The notes under the pieces are model-generated. The model saw only the letters and a list, made by a program, of their open reading frames with translations. It had not been told where the DNA came from and did not search any database. From contig JBANSL010000003.1 of the NCBI GenBank assembly GCA_037127255.1, positions 46,687,814 through 46,751,813 on the forward strand: a stretch of 64,000 bases of DNA, read 5' to 3'. Shown piece by piece: positions 1 through 12,511 of this stretch (within the stretch, counting starts at the first letter, position 1; each line of letters starts with the position of its first letter). The position numbers and the translations under genes were made by a program. The DNA is from Persicaria tinctoria (Eukaryota > Streptophyta > Magnoliopsida > Caryophyllales > Polygonaceae).

Positions 1-327
1 GGATAATAATGTGTCGATACTATTATTTCTTTTGTGACAAGAATCTATAGCATGCCCATCTGTTTTGTATTCGTCAAATTGACTTTTGTTGATGATTTTA
101 CAAGTTGATACTGTTATATGATTGCTTGCGTTGAATAGAGAATATGTGGTATAATTGAGTCTTGATGAACGCATGTTATCCAGTATGTGTTGGGTTGAGC
201 TCATGTCCTCGTATTCTAGTCACATTGCCCATTATTTGGACTCGTATTATGCATCGCTGAACTTTTCTCATGCTTCTATATCGTGGAATATGATTGATTG
301 ATTTCTTATGCATCGTTATGATTAGTT

Positions 328-1891
328 CTGAAGTGGTAAATATATAGCTACGGTGGTGACACCAAAAACGGTTACAAAAGGTAAGACCAAACCAAGGGTC
401 TTACGTAAGAAGGGATGTACGTCTATACCCAAAAGCCCCCTCTTTACCCAACCAAAAGAAACCACCAAACAACTCAAAAGACCCCCCACAACACAAAGAT
501 CCTCCACTGTACGCCTAACCCGAATAAAACTAAGTGCCCAAATAATTTTTAGAAGAAAAATGAAGTAGCTAATGTGCACTCCCCCGATCCAACCTTACCA
601 TAGGTGCTTTGCCTTTGCACAAGATGGTAATGCGGGATCGACAACTGGCCATAATAATAGAGCTACATTTCAAGACGTCGAAGGGTTCATTACAAAAGAC
701 CTGTCGATTTCGGTGCATCCATGTAAAATAGATAGTTGCTTGTAGAGCTAAGAGCTTGGACTGGAACATGGAAGATCGACGAACTCTCGGTGTTTCATTA
801 GCAAACCAGCCCAGCCATTCTTCGATCGACTGAAAACGACAAGAGATGCCCACCCAATCGAAGACCAACTTCTGCACAGCACTTGTCACCGGACAAGCAA
901 ACCAGAGATGATCTTCGCTTTCCTCATCACCTCGGCACAACGGGCACATCGCAGCATCTTCACCCAACCAATGTTTGGTGATACGACCCGTTTGTAGTCT
1001 CTTTCTTGCTGCTAACCAAGTAATAAAAGCCCATTTCTTATTCTGATTTTTACCCCACAGCAGCTCACCCCAAGTCACATTTGCACCGCGTTCTCTAAAT
1101 ATATCGTACATTTTTTAGCACGAGAGGTGGCCTTTGTCATTCAGGAATTCAGCCAGTTCATACTCGGAGCCACCAGCAGCATCAAGATGCGTGTGGAGCT
1201 CACTCTTCACCGCTATAATCATTCTCCACAGCCATGAATCATCTTTCTTGGGGCTGATTACAGTAGAGACGTCGCCATTCAGATGGTTAGAGAGGCACCA
1301 CCTCTTCCACAGACTCGGTTTCTGACTCACAATGTCCCCCCACAACCTGGCGAACATACTTTTGTTCCACGAGAGCAGTTCACGAATCTCAAGACCACCT
1401 TCAGCATAAGGTCGAGTGACCTCTTCCCAGGATACAAGGAATTTACGCCCACTCAAGGTCCCATTCCATAGAAATCGCTTGAGCATACCATCAATCTTTT
1501 CGATCACCCCCTTAGGAAATAAGAGTACCTGGCTCCAAAACGTGTTGACGCCTGTACAGATTGCTTTGATCAGCTGGAGACGACCGGCGTAAGAGAGACT
1601 TCTAGCAGTCCATGATTGGATATAGCCTCCAATTTTTTCATGCAGTGAGCTGTATTCATGGATAAGGATGCGTCTGGAGCTCAGTGGCGTGCCAAGGTAC
1701 TTGACAGGAAGAGTACCTTTCTCAAACCCGAGGAGCTGTACAATGCTATCCGTCAAACCCTCAGTGCAACTAGCAGTATAAACAGTACTTTTGCCCAGAT
1801 TTGCTCTCAGCCCCGATATGGAAAAGAAAGAATCAAGACAGCTCTTCAGGATGCCAACCGATTGTAGATCTCCATGGTATAAAATCAGTAA
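328..1891 (-). mobile_element. 5'-truncated LINE (L1-type) with 16-bp target-site duplication
   Basis: The segment is bounded by a perfect 16-bp direct repeat, ATCGTTATGATTAGTT, at 312-327 and 1892-1907. That is the expected result of target-primed LINE integration into LARD-1. Read on the minus strand it holds the end of a reverse transcriptase reading frame followed by a 3' UTR (568-328). The copy is truncated just downstream of where the catalytic FADD box should be. No poly(A) run lies at its 3' end; it finishes in a TA-rich stretch, so the family may use a different tail or the tail has decayed. Confidence 0.88.
569..1891 (-). pseudogene. LINE ORF2 remnant: RT thumb and zf-RVT domain
   Basis: The minus-strand frame begins with LYHGDLQSVGILKSCLDSF, which in plant LINEs lies directly after the FADD catalytic motif. 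It continues through the region with KYLGTPL, SYAGRLQLIKA and FLWNG typical of the RT C-terminus. A single in-frame TAA at 1115-1117 separates this from the zinc-binding RVT domain, which shows W..LA.RKRLQTGRITKHW and CPLCRGDEESEDHLWFACP. No RNase H follows. The protein would have copied LINE RNA at the target site. This copy lacks endonuclease, the RT palm and RNase H and cannot be active. The open frame runs on past 1891 by chance into LARD-1 sequence. Confidence 0.88.
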
Positions 1892-4120
1892 ATCGTTATG
1901 ATTAGTTGCATGCATGTATCGTACGTTATATTGAGCTTCTAGCATCATGTAGGGTCCTCGGTTTGTGACTTGTGCGAACTCGTATCTTGCCTACATTGTT
2001 GCTGATTCCCTCTTGAGCTAGATCCCTGATAGTGTGATTCTCCTCTTTCATATCATCCTAGGTGTTTTACTCATGATTAGACTAATGTTGAATTTGATGC
2101 GCGACTTGCTCCTTGTGATGGTTTATCCTAACATGCTTACATGTTACCTCTCGGTAGTGCTTCCCTATTACTTTGTGTTATCATCTCGCACTTGCATGAA
2201 TGTAAGACTTGGCACCTCGCATGATCACACACCACGCTACCATGATTTTACATACGCATAACACATGAATGTTAGGATGAATCTAGTCAAATTACCTTGA
2301 TTGTGCTCATGTTCGATATGTGCCAGTAGTGTCCTGTAGGGCTTATGATTTCCCATATGACCCGTCAAATTATCACGTGTTGTACTTGTTCTATGATTGA
2401 TGACTATCGTACCGTTTTATGTGCCCTACGACAGTTCATTCCTAGCGTGATTACGATCTATCGTCGTGATGTTCTATTTGTTACTCTGTGGTGATCCCTC
2501 TTATTTTCATGGACATTACGATGAACTCCTTTAAATGATTCTTGACTATGATTATGCCTTATCATGCATCACTAGTATCATGTAATACTTACGCTTTTAA
2601 ATGTATCTCGTCATATGATTACACGTCATTCTCAACCTATTATATGATCCTTGTTATTAGATGTGATAATTGTCATTCTGCTCTTATGTATCCTCGAATA
2701 ACGTTTAGTTTGATTTTATGATGTACCTCGCCATGCTATGTTTGACCTCATTTGTTGACGTGTATACCATGCCCGTGCATTGTTCATATACATGATGTTT
2801 GTCATCCTCGTTAAGCATTGTATGACCATTACTGGATCCGCATATCTTACTTGAAATTGCTAGGCATATCTGCTTCCCTGGAATAAAAGGCTATTAGCTT
2901 ATCTCACATGCATCCGTGTAGAATTCGATTATGTCTTTTGGAATGAATATGTATGTCGATCTCCTCGAGATAGGTACATGTTAGTGTGGATTAATGTGAC
3001 TGATGTGCTCCATGGTAAATTCGTATTTGCTTGTCGTGATTATAACCTAATAGACTTCCATAGGGGCATCGTTACTATTCCCGGGTCGAAGTCTTGTCTT
3101 TAGGCTTGTCGTTCTTAGCCTTGGTCTATGTTTGGTTCCGAAAGGAACATTGGGTTGTCCGCTCTTGTCACCCCCTACCTTTGCTGACTTGGACTCTTGC
3201 ACGATACATTGGACGAGCGACTGCACGGAAAAAGGAAAGGAAGTTGGATAGCGATAGAGCAGCACAGCGGAAGCGTGGGCCCATAACCCACGGATCTCAG
3301 GATTGATGATGTCGGCGGGACAAGCAGATATCGAGGAATGCGGTTACTGAGTGCGATATGACTTGCAAGCGAGAGTGTCTTTGTTTCGAATTGTTAACTC
3401 TTCTGAATTTGTTGGTGACGATATTGCACTGACCTGACGATGAGATTTACGTGTTGATATGCTGACTTGGTAATGATTGTTGCCTGATTGTCTATTGTCC
3501 ATGATGGTATGATTTTACGCCTTATAGTTCTAACGTGCCATGAACCATGATGCCTTGATGTGTTGATACCCTGAGTTGCTAAGCATGATCTAAATTCCTG
3601 CACCTATGAAAGTATGAACTGCAAATGCTGAAAACCTGAATTGTTTATCTACTAAGGTTATGATGCAACATGCTAGCTTGACTTGATTACGGTCATATAT
3701 GATGTTTGCAATGATTATTGAGCATGATGGTAAACTGAGACTTGTTGAACCCATGATGTTATGTTTATAAATGCTAGTGACATGATGTAGACCTTATGTT
3801 TGATAATGTCCATGATTGCTTTTTCTTTGAACTTGTGGGTGAGGGTTCTTTTGTGGAGTGGTTGATGAGTGGTGAAAGAATTTTGGACGGTTGGGATGAT
3901 CGATGGTATTAGAAGGTGAGTCGCGAGAGAGGGATGTTGGCTTAGGTAAGACTGAGTGAGCTTTGGGATTTATGGTAGGCAATGTTGGTGGTTCTGATGA
4001 GCTTCTAGGCGAGGCTGGTAATGCTTCGGGTAGTACGAGAAGTGTAAAGAAGGGCTCGTGAATATTGAGGATATAGTATGAGAGGGTACTCGGGTGTGTT
4101 GTTAGAGACAGGAGTTGGAT

Positions 4121-5140
4121 TCTTAGAGGTGGATGGTATGTGTGAGAGTTTGGTGGAATGAGGGCGAGATTTGAGCATCGGGATGAATTGGGATTTCTTT
4201 GGGAAATTTTGTCTGAGATGATGTTGGCGGGTCTAGAAGAGGATTAGTCTTGGTTTGAGAGTGGAGATGGGCGAGTGAAGATTGTGTTTTATTTTGACTG
4301 GTATGATGTGAGGATTTTCTTGATTATGTGATTTATTTATATCTGCTGGCATGATGTTAGATAGTGACCATGATAAAACCTGATATGGAATAACATTACC
4401 CGTTGAAACGCAATGTTAAAATCTAATTGGTAGTGACTAGTGTTATCATGATATATTGATGTTTTGCTATCCTGTTAAGTTGTTATAGAAGCATGTTAGA
4501 ATGTGTTGTGATATGATAATATATGAGGTCATGATGTGTTATTATGTGGAAGCAAGATGTCTTATTATGCAGTAGTAAGCATGATATTATATTATATGAT
4601 CGGTAAGCATGATTATGAATATGTGAATGATGAATATGGCTGGGGCATGAATATGATTGGTTTATATATGAAATAATGGTGTCCGATGGCTAAATGATCG
4701 TTATATGGGGTTGTGACGAGTTAAGGTGGTGTCTTTTAGGGCATATTGACATTTTGATTATTTATATACTGCTTGATCTTTCTTTTTTTTGAATCTTAAT
4801 AGCATGCCCTTGTTTTGTTGATATGTTAACGTGATGAATATGTTCTACTTGTGTTGCGATATTGATATGCGATTGTGAGATTTGATGTGTACGGATGTAC
4901 TAACCCCATAACACCTAACCCGTTGATTTCTGGACATGTGTGCTTACGTGATGACTGATGAACATTTGATTATTCACTTGTGATGCCTTCAGTATGATAT
5001 AGATATACCTTATGATTCTTAGTATGTCGAGGCTTGTTGTTTCTTTGGTACTTGTTGAATTGTGAATGATGTTGCATGATCTGGAAACTAGGAAGAGAAT
5101 ATGGGATTAGCCCTTAGAGGTGGATGATTCCACCTCCGAG
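4121..5140 (+). repeat. Internal copies of the LARD polypurine-tract motif, one in a hairpin
   Basis: TTAGAGGTGGATG occurs at 4123, 5114 and 5715 in LARD-1. The last is the tract next to the 3' LTR. The copy at 5114 is followed at once by its complement (AGGTGGA, TGAT, TCCACCT), forming a short hairpin. The other two LARD copies repeat this arrangement at 35747, 36920 and 37411, and on the minus strand near 47807, 46808 and 46296. Conservation across copies suggests a functional element, possibly an auxiliary plus-strand primer; that role is inference. Confidence 0.6.
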
Positions 5141-5728
5141 CTTCTGAATTTAATTGATTTTTATGCGGGAAACTGATTTGGTTTTGGAGGATTTTGACGA
5201 AATTTGATCGAAAGGATTTTACTTGTTTTGGTGTAAAGCTGCTTGGTTAAACGTCTTATTTGAAGATTTTGAGCGGTTTGAAAAGGAATTACTTGGAATT
5301 TTCAATAATAAACGTTACCGAGAGTTTCAACGATTTCGAAGCCAATCTTTTTCAATTGCGGAATCCCCTTTAAAACTTTTCAAACCCGGGTAACCCTATG
5401 ATACTTCACGAAGTGGATACAAGCATTTTATGAGGGCGCTTGTACGGTGCTTGCTAAGACCTAGTGATGACATTATAGAACTTTTAGAGTTGTGGTACTT
5501 CCGAAAAGTCGAAGCGAGGATGTGATAGGGGCGCTTATTGCATACTTGTCAAGGCCAATTGGAGATGTCACGATCGTGATTAGGATGTTGTGAGAATCCC
5601 GGAAGACGCAACCGAGATGATTAGAAGATCCTTGGACATGGTCCTCAGACTCAACAATTTCAAACTTCATCTCCTATTTTATTCTGGTTTTAGTCTCGGG
5701 GACGAGACTTGTTTTTAGAGGTGGATGA

Positions 5729-8700
5729 TGTAAAGGCCCGGATTTTTTAAATAATAAATTTCAACAAATAATATAAATGGATTTAAGTCCGAAAAAAAAA
5801 ATCGGATATTTTAAGGAAAACTCGTCTTTAAATTACTAAATCGAAATTGAAACTCTTAAAGCGAATTCCGGCCCAATTTTTTTACTTTAAAGATCGAATC
5901 CGTCTTTCACCTCGGGATTCGAAAATTCCTTCCGTCAGCAATATCCTCTTCGGGTTCTAAAATATCGATCGAGAGAGCGGAAATTAATAGACCAATCGTC
6001 AGAAATTTGAATTTCCAACTCGGACCACAATTCCATCATATTCACTCATTTTTATCCAATCTAACTCATACTCTCTCTCTCCTTAGGGTAAAATCTTATC
6101 TCTACTTTTCTATCCCTTGTCCTCAATGGAAGATAGTAGCAAGCCAATTAAAACCCCCTGGTTCTTGCCATGTAACCCGGAAGCAGCTAGTCTAGAGTCC
6201 TAGACCCATTTGGTTGTTTCCCCTTGTCTCTTCCCCCTGCACCCTGTTGTGGTTCGAAGTGCAGAAGGTCTCCCTCCCCTTCTTTTGTCTTCAAAACCCC
6301 TCTCCCTCATTTCTGTCTCAAACCACAACAACTCAGCCCTCTCTATTCATTTTCCTTCCTTCACCCTCTCCAAACACAACCCTTCCTCCTGTAATCCCGG
6401 TTTCCACTGGTCGGCGACATCACCATCCACCCTCCATGTTTCTTCCCAGCAGCCCCGCTGCGAGCCCAAGAGCACCGAAAAGGAGCAGAACCGAAGTCAG
6501 AAGAGGCTGAGCATGAGCCTGATCCGCCGGAGGACCGAGACGCAGTCGACGAGCTGCTTCCGATGCCAACCTTCCTCGTCCTTTCCTCTATTTTCCTCCG
6601 GCCACCGGTAAGATCCTTCCTCCTTTCCACTCAAAAACAAAGCAAGGTTCCTCCTTTTTGACCTCCCCGTTCGTTCTAGGTCGAGAATCTCAGCCTCAAA
6701 CCTCCGACGACGCCCAATCGACCCCCGAAGGCGTTTTCCGGCGAGCATCGAAAGTCCCTCGGTGAGCATCTCCTCCCTCTCTTTCTTTCTTGTCGTTTGA
6801 ATCCATGAGTGTCGGGTAGTCGAAGTCGGAGTCCGGTCCGGAATCGCTGCCGGCGAGCCTCCCCGCTCCTCTTCTTCTTCCGTCGGATGCAGGGCTTGCC
6901 CTCTGCTTCTTTTTATTCCTCGTTGAAGCCATAGGTAGAAGAAGAACTGTGGGTCCCGCTCCCATTTGCCACATCAGCCGCCATCTCACCTCCTTTGGGC
7001 CCATCTTTTTCTATTCCTTTCTTTCTTTCGGAAATCTGAGCATTTGAAAGTGGGCCTAATATTTAGGCGGGTTGGATCAGCCTTTCGGATTTGAACTTTG
7101 GGCCTTTGATGGATTCGGGTTGGGTCTGTTATGCGGGTCGAGAGTGGGCCGGATCTGTATTGGGCTTTTGGATCAGATTTTTGTTTGAGGGAGTTTTGGG
7201 CATGTTTCATTGTGATGAATTATTGTTGTTATTATTCCTCCTTATGAGATTTCGGTTTTATATACTTTATAGTATTAAATTGTCAAGCCGTTATTAATAT
7301 TATTATTATTGTTATTATTTTGAAAAAGAAAAATATATATTCTTTGAATTTCATGTATTGCTATTTGGAAAATAATATTATTAGAATATGTATTTTGTGT
7401 TGTGTAAATATGTGATTTTGGGAATTGTGAGATGTTTTATTGATGTATAAATATTGTTGTGAAAATAGAATCGTTTTGGTGATTTAATTTCATAATTTGT
7501 TTATATAATGATTCTGAAAGTAAACATGCCGAGATTGTGTTAATAATATGATTTTGGGATTTTGTTAAGGATTTAAATGTTAAATGTCGGAATTTGGTCA
7601 AGTATGATTTGAGAAATTATTTTGAATATGAGTTGACTTAATTTGGGATTTAAAAGTTTGAAAAACATTGTTGGTAAGATTTATCGACGGGTTTGATTGG
7701 AAATGAATTGATTTTGGTTGATGTTGGTCACATCGGAAATGTTTTGGAAAACGGTCTTTACCATCGATTGGTTTTGAGGATGTTGAGAACTTGGGTTCTG
7801 TGTGTATAAGTGTTAGTCCGGTAGCTTATGGAAATGACTTGATGATAGATGTGTATTGCTTTTGGATTGCTCTGGACTTGCATTTGGGCCTTGCTTGTAT
7901 TACCATGCTGTTCTGCATCTTCAGGTAAGTTCCCTAGGGGGCTTACTCAGGTTGGACATTCATGCCTGTTGTTGCATTTTATGTTAGGTGTTGCATATGC
8001 ATAAAAGCATGCCATGTAGTATCCTGTTTAGGTTGCACTAATTGAATGAGCATCTGCTTACTTATTGCGTTTGAAACAGAACGGTCGTTATCTGTGATAG
8101 TCCTAGAGTCTTTGCTAGGGTTATAGGGTAGCCCAGCCTCATCGGGTACCCTGAGTCAATCGAGTCATGAACTTCCTTATATATGAGATGCCTGCGGGCT
8201 TTATTGTGGAGCGGGTTAGGCATGCGTGCCCCCCGATTATGATGGAATGCATTTAGGAGCGGGCCAGTCTCCGCCCTATCGGAAGGGGGTGGAGGTAGGG
8301 GAGGGATATGCCACTTGGCATTGTCTTGGGCCATTTACAGTATTTCTGCACATTATTATGACTAGGAGCATGCTAGTGTGTTTGACTTTTGTATTGCATT
8401 AGAACATCTTTATTAGGTATAGCACATACTATGTGGCCTCAGCGAGGACTGCCGGTCCCGCATGAGTGGCTCGATCTGACTCCTTTCCCCGTTCTTCTTT
8501 TAGAGCTATTCTCTGCAGATCTTGAGTGCTCGATGTCTATATAACGGGGTTCCCTTTTGACGAATCGAAGAATCTGGCTAATATCCTAACTTAGTAAAAA
8601 TGGTAATGACCCACTTATGATTTGGTTTTGACCCGGCTCTGCCGTGGCACTTGTATCTTTACCTTGCTTCCGCTTTACTTCCGTTTGAAATGGATTCCAC

Positions 8701-8884
8701 GACATAGTCTTAGGACAGGTTAAGGGTACCCAATGGCCCTTCGATGTTTTTAGGGTTTGAAATCCCTCTTTCTACTAACCTTAAATGAGTTTGAAACCTC
8801 AACCCGTACCTGGATTGCAAGATCCGAACAAGGGGTTTTATCCCTTGAAACGTAACCCGGAAATCATAATTCTGGGCCGTTACA
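5729..8884 (+). mobile_element. LARD-1 3' LTR (about 3.16 kb)
   Basis: The LTR starts TGTAAAGGCCCGG and ends GGGCCGTTACA, giving TGTAA...TTACA inverted ends. It is preceded by a polypurine-type tract. Its last 900 bp match the start of the LTR at 42947 (reverse complement) and the end of the LTR at 39372, including a block around CTAGGGTTATAG and CGGAAGGGGGTGGAGG. GC-rich stretches at 6200-7150 make several overlapping open frames, but none resembles a protein and they differ between LTR copies. I therefore treat them as chance frames in an LTR U3/R region. Confidence 0.8.
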
Positions 8885-9296
8885 ATATACCTCGCAAAAA
8901 CTAGACGATGCTCCTTCATAACCTCATTTTTATGCGCCGAGGTTACTTATTCACCTCCTCTAAACCTGCCGAGCTTATTCATGAACCTCGTTCCTATCTG
9001 CCGAGCTTCTTCCTTCGACGGTTTTTTCGAACGTAGACCAAAAATCGCAGTTCGATAATCATGTAAAGCGAGCGATAGACCCATTTGTGTGTCGATCAAT
9101 TGATATTTTGATTAATCTCATCGATTTTAGGTTATTTTTTATCAAAACATTTTGCTCGACGGATTTAGGTTTTGATTCGGGAAAAGAGAGTTTTGAGCCT
9201 TTTTGAAATGTGTTTGGAAAAAATGAAAAGGACTTGTGGTAATTTTGGTGAAATTATCTTGTCAATAGAGATTTCGACATCTTGCCTCTAGTCTCA
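8885..9296. other. Unassigned spacer beyond LARD-1
   Basis: This is about 410 bp after the LTR end with no open frame I can support and no terminal repeats. It contains small internal repetitions around CTGCCGAGCTT. It may be old host DNA or part of another degraded element. Confidence 0.4.
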
Positions 9297-10330
9297 CTCT
9301 TTTTTTTATTACTACGTACTATTAAATAAGAATTCGAGATCAGTCAAGATTGATTCTCGAGAGGCCGACAAATCGGCAGACGGAAACCGTCTAAATATAC
9401 AATAAAAACAGAAAAATAGCGCTATTAAACAAGCATAAATAACTCTAAAACAAGAAACTATCTAAGAAGAACTGTTCCCAACAGTTGGGACGACGGCGAA
9501 GCCAAGCACCATCAAACCGTAGCACCGTGAGCCAGCGGTACAACAGAAATCTATCTCATGTGGGAAGTGCGACGAAACTCCAAGGAAGCTCCTTCCCGGA
9601 TACGGAGTCGCCCTAAAAGCACCACCTCGACCCTAGCCAGTCCCGACTCTAGACTTCACGCCCGCAACCAAGCAGCAGACCTCCTAGAAACGCCAAAAGT
9701 AGAGCCACACACTGCTCAAGCAAAAACGCCAAAAGATTTAGTCAATTGGAATGTAGTTAAACCCTTTCGGGACTAGAGCCAAAGCCACCCAAAACAAAGA
9801 AGGAGGAGAAGGAAGAGGTGGGATGGAATCGTGGGTGGCGCAGAGGGTCCGAAGGCGGAGGATTTAACTAAAGATGGCGGCATCGAGTGGGCTAACTCCA
9901 GAAACACCCTAAACGGAAACCAAGCGGGCTCCGAAGTGGGAGGAGGAGGTAGGGCATGGAAAAGGAGGAGGTAGGGCATGGAAAAGAAAAGCATGGAGGA
10001 TCCGAGGAGAGGCGGAGAACCTCGAGAAGCTTCACAACCCAGATGGAAAGATGGGGGATTACACAAAATTTGGCAAAAACAAAGGAATATTTGGGGAGAA
10101 GAACCTAGAATCAGCCAAAGCCCCACCCAATTTAAGGTTTTTTTTATGACAATCCAAGCAAGGAGACTCGAATTAGGGTTTCTCAAACACAGTTATCGTC
10201 GGAGAAGGGTAAAGCAGCACCAGGGTGGCACGGGCCGCCGGAGACGGGTAGGTTTGAAGACATAGAGGATTGAAGATGAAGAAGTTTGAATATGAAGAAG
10301 ATCGATGTACACAGTAGGTTTTCTCAAACT
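9297..10330 (-). mobile_element. Non-coding LINE-like insertion, minus strand (tentative)
   Basis: A run of T at 9301-9308 reads as a poly(A) tail on the minus strand, preceded by what looks like a LINE 3' UTR. Further up, the minus strand is a C/T-rich leader-like sequence with many short frames and no RT or endonuclease motif. The layout resembles the non-coding LINE at 10851: a leader joined to a 3' UTR and a tail. I could not find a convincing target-site duplication, so the upper boundary is approximate. Confidence 0.4.
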
Positions 10331-10370
10331 CTCAAAGGAGGATTAAAGCTCTCTAACATTCTTCCTAGAA

Positions 10371-10442
10371 AAAGAAAAAGATGAAACACAATTCGAATGA
10401 TTTTATATATAAAAAAGAAAAAGATGAAACACAATTAGAATG

Positions 10443-10450
<8 letters not shown>
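10371..10450. repeat. Tandem duplication of about 40 bp
   Basis: AAAAAGAAAAAGATGAAACA followed by CAATTCGAATGATT (10371-10405) is repeated almost exactly at 10411-10446. It lies between the LINE-like insertion and the TA tract and could be a leftover of an insertion and excision event. Confidence 0.6.
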
Positions 10451-10487
<37 letters not shown>

Positions 10488-10494
10488 CGATGAT
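10445..10494. repeat. (TA)n microsatellite at a LINE 3' end
   Basis: An uninterrupted TA dinucleotide run of about 50 bp lies just beyond the RNase H frame of the minus-strand LINE fragment, where a LINE 3' tail is expected. It may have grown from the element's tail. Confidence 0.85.
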
Positions 10495-10850
10495 TTGGGG
10501 GTGGCTAACTAACCAACTAGGAATATATACGTCGACGAAGGGCGAGGAAAGATCCATATGAGCAAGCAAATCAGCCACACGGTTTCCCTCACGGAAGGTA
10601 TGAGTGAAGGAGATGCTATCAAACGCACGACAAAGACCCATATCATTAGAGATTGCCAGTTCAATCTCCCACGGACACTGTCAAATCCCCTTCAAAGCAT
10701 TGATCACCTTCAAACTATCCCCCTCGACCTCAAGACGGGAGTAGCCCCGCTTCATAGCTTCCTGCAAGTCAGTCAGAAGGCCAAAACACTCAGCACGATC
10801 CACTGACACCGTCCAGTGATCCCGATCACCGCACAATAAGCCCTCCCCAT
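10495..10850 (-). pseudogene. LINE RNase H domain, C-terminal part (split gene)
   Basis: The minus-strand translation contains AECFGLLTDLQEAMKRGY, LEVEGDSLKVINALKG and FTHTFREGNRVADLLAHM. This is the second half of the RNase H (RVT_3) domain of plant LINEs, with the E.D and the late H/N..AD positions visible. An in-frame stop follows NALKGI. The missing first half lies 19.8 kb away at 30611-30698 on the same strand. The two halves join at a LINE target-site duplication, so a later LINE split this domain. Confidence 0.88.
10842..10850. repeat. Left target-site duplication of the non-coding LINE
   Basis: CCTCCCCAT here and at 30611-30619 flanks the 10851-30610 insertion. Both copies lie in the RNase H coding sequence of the older LINE, and the domain reads through when they are joined. 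Confidence 0.8.
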
Positions 10851-12511
10851 TTTTTTTGAAGCAAGATAATAATTCGGTTAACTAGACAAGCCTAGAGAAA
10901 CCGAGAGACTGGACAAGCCGGTGGGTGGATGGACTAACCATCATGTACAACAGAAGCAAATGACAGAATCAAAAGACAGAAAGGAAATAACAAAAGCAAA
11001 AGACAAAATAAGCCTGGGAACACCAGCGGACACAGACCAAAGAGACAAACGGACATCAAGTACAAGCCATCCTACATTGAAAATTACAAACCAAAGAGAC
11101 AAATGAAATGATCGATCAAAGGGACGACGCACACAGAGGACTCTGGGAACACCAGCGGACACCTCAGATTGTGGACTCTAACGAGCCATCAGATATCAAC
11201 GCACATCCACGACGCCATCGAACATGACTAGACCTGAGCAAACATGGGCTAACCCGCCCGGCCCGCCCTGTAAAATATGCGGGCTTGGGTAAGGTAATTG
11301 GCCCAAGCGGGCCGATTCGGCCCGGCCCGGTTGGCCCATAGGGCGGGCTTGGGCTAAGGGTTAAGCCCAAGCGGGCCGGTAGGCCCGGCCCGCCTATATA
11401 TATTACTTATATTAATTTTTATATATTTGTATTAAAATACTACGGAGTATATGTATTGATTATATAATATCTAAACTTTTACATCTATTACTTTATAAAT
11501 ACTAATAGTTTTTACATCGCATATAAATTAAGAAATACAATAGTACTTAATATATTATTTTTTAAAATAATCATTCAAATGAACCTACATAAAGATTATA
11601 GTGTGTAATTTCACATTTATGTAACTTGTATACATTTTTTTTGTATAAAATTTCAATCTTTTGAGACACTTAGCACATTTTTATACTTTGAGATCAAACA
11701 TAAAAATAATAAAATAAAAATAATATTTTACAAAATTATAATGGGCGGCCCGGTGGGCTACCCGGCCCGCCCATGTGGGCGGGCTTGGACAAGAGAGTTG
11801 GCCCAAAAACCGGGCCTAGCCCAAGCCCGACCCGCTAAAATGGGCCAAAATATTCCCATAGGCCCGGCCCAAGCCCGCCCATGCTCAGGTCTAAACATGA
11901 CAAATCAAACACTGCTCAAATAAGCATGCAACACAACAAGAACAACACTGCACGACAACCCGGATAACCGACTCCAAGCCAAACCGTTATCCATTAAAAC
12001 CCCAAAAATCCATCCCACCCCTCAAGGACGATAACAAGATCGTAGGCGACTACTAGGTATTCTAAATAGAGGCGGAAGGAACAAACCAAGACAGAGAAAA
12101 TGAACAACAATCAACGAGCAAGGAGGCAGAAAAACAGATTGAAAATGGATTGAGGCCAAAACACGGAAAGCTAACATTATTAATACTTTAATTTGGTATT
12201 CCCAAAACGAGACCAAGGATGAGAAACAAAGGCAAAGAGCAAACCAAGCAGCTCCATGGAGATGCGGAGGAGCCCGGTAGGCACCTTCTCAAAGGAGTAG
12301 CGGCGGCGGTGGCCACCATGGGGTTAAAGATCTGATGCGCAAGGAGACCAACGAAGGCCAGATCCGGGCTGAAAGGCGGGAGCGGCGTAAGAAGGCGGTG
12401 ACCAAATCAACGGGTGAGAGGCGGCAGAGACCATGGAGCATAGCCCACTCAAAAAGGAGATTGGAGGTCCGGGAGAGAGGCGGCGAAGCCCAAGGAGCGC
12501 AGACCAGCATG
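10851..12511 (-). mobile_element. Non-coding LINE, 3' portion (host of the nest)
   Basis: A T run at 10850-10857 followed by a 3' UTR-like sequence marks the tail of a minus-strand LINE. The element continues at 17855-17952 and 30406-30610, interrupted by a CACTA and an Athila-like element, and is flanked by CCTCCCCAT duplications. Without its guests it is about 1.3 kb and holds only leader-like and trailer-like sequence, with no RT, endonuclease or Gag motif. A short direct repeat, CTGGGAACACCAGCGGACAC, occurs at 11014 and 11142. It looks like an internally deleted LINE moved in trans, but I did not find the parent element. Confidence 0.68.
11229..11893. mobile_element. hAT-superfamily MITE with 8-bp TSD
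   Basis: The termini are TAGACCTGAGC and its exact complement GCTCAGGTCTA. They are flanked by an 8-bp duplication, AACATGAC, at 11221-11228 and 11894-11901. The two arms (about 11240-11395 and 11740-11885) are strongly GC-rich variants of GGCCCGGCCCGCC and can fold back on each other, while the 340-bp centre is over 80% A+T by eye. It encodes nothing. The TSD length and the ends identify it as a non-autonomous hAT element inserted in the non-coding LINE. Confidence 0.92.

Larger units (their letters stand above)
1..5728 (+). mobile_element. LARD-1 internal region (non-coding LTR retrotransposon), 5' end outside window
   Basis: This is AT-rich sequence with no long open frame, ending in a polypurine-like stretch (TTTTTAGAGGTGGATGA) directly before an LTR that starts TGTAAAGGCCCGG at 5729. 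The last kilobase resembles the sequence before the LTR at 37425 and the reverse complement of the sequence beyond 46285, so three copies of one family lie in the window. The large non-coding interior with LTRs over 3 kb fits a large retrotransposon derivative (LARD), mobilised in trans by an autonomous gypsy-type partner. I found no Gag or Pol motif. The LINE at 328-1891 is a later insertion. The 5' LTR must lie left of the window. Calling it a LARD is inference; the LTR junction is seen directly. Confidence 0.75.

Noticed and set aside
1..5728. Possible hidden Gag-Pol in the LARD interior
   Set aside because: No frame carries protease, RT, RNase H or integrase motifs, and the equivalent LARD-3 region is also empty.
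9773..10186. 137-codon hydrophobic frame on the minus strand
   Set aside because: It is a C/T-rich leader-like sequence that reads as Leu/Pro/Ser by composition; no match to a known family and no homologue elsewhere in the window.
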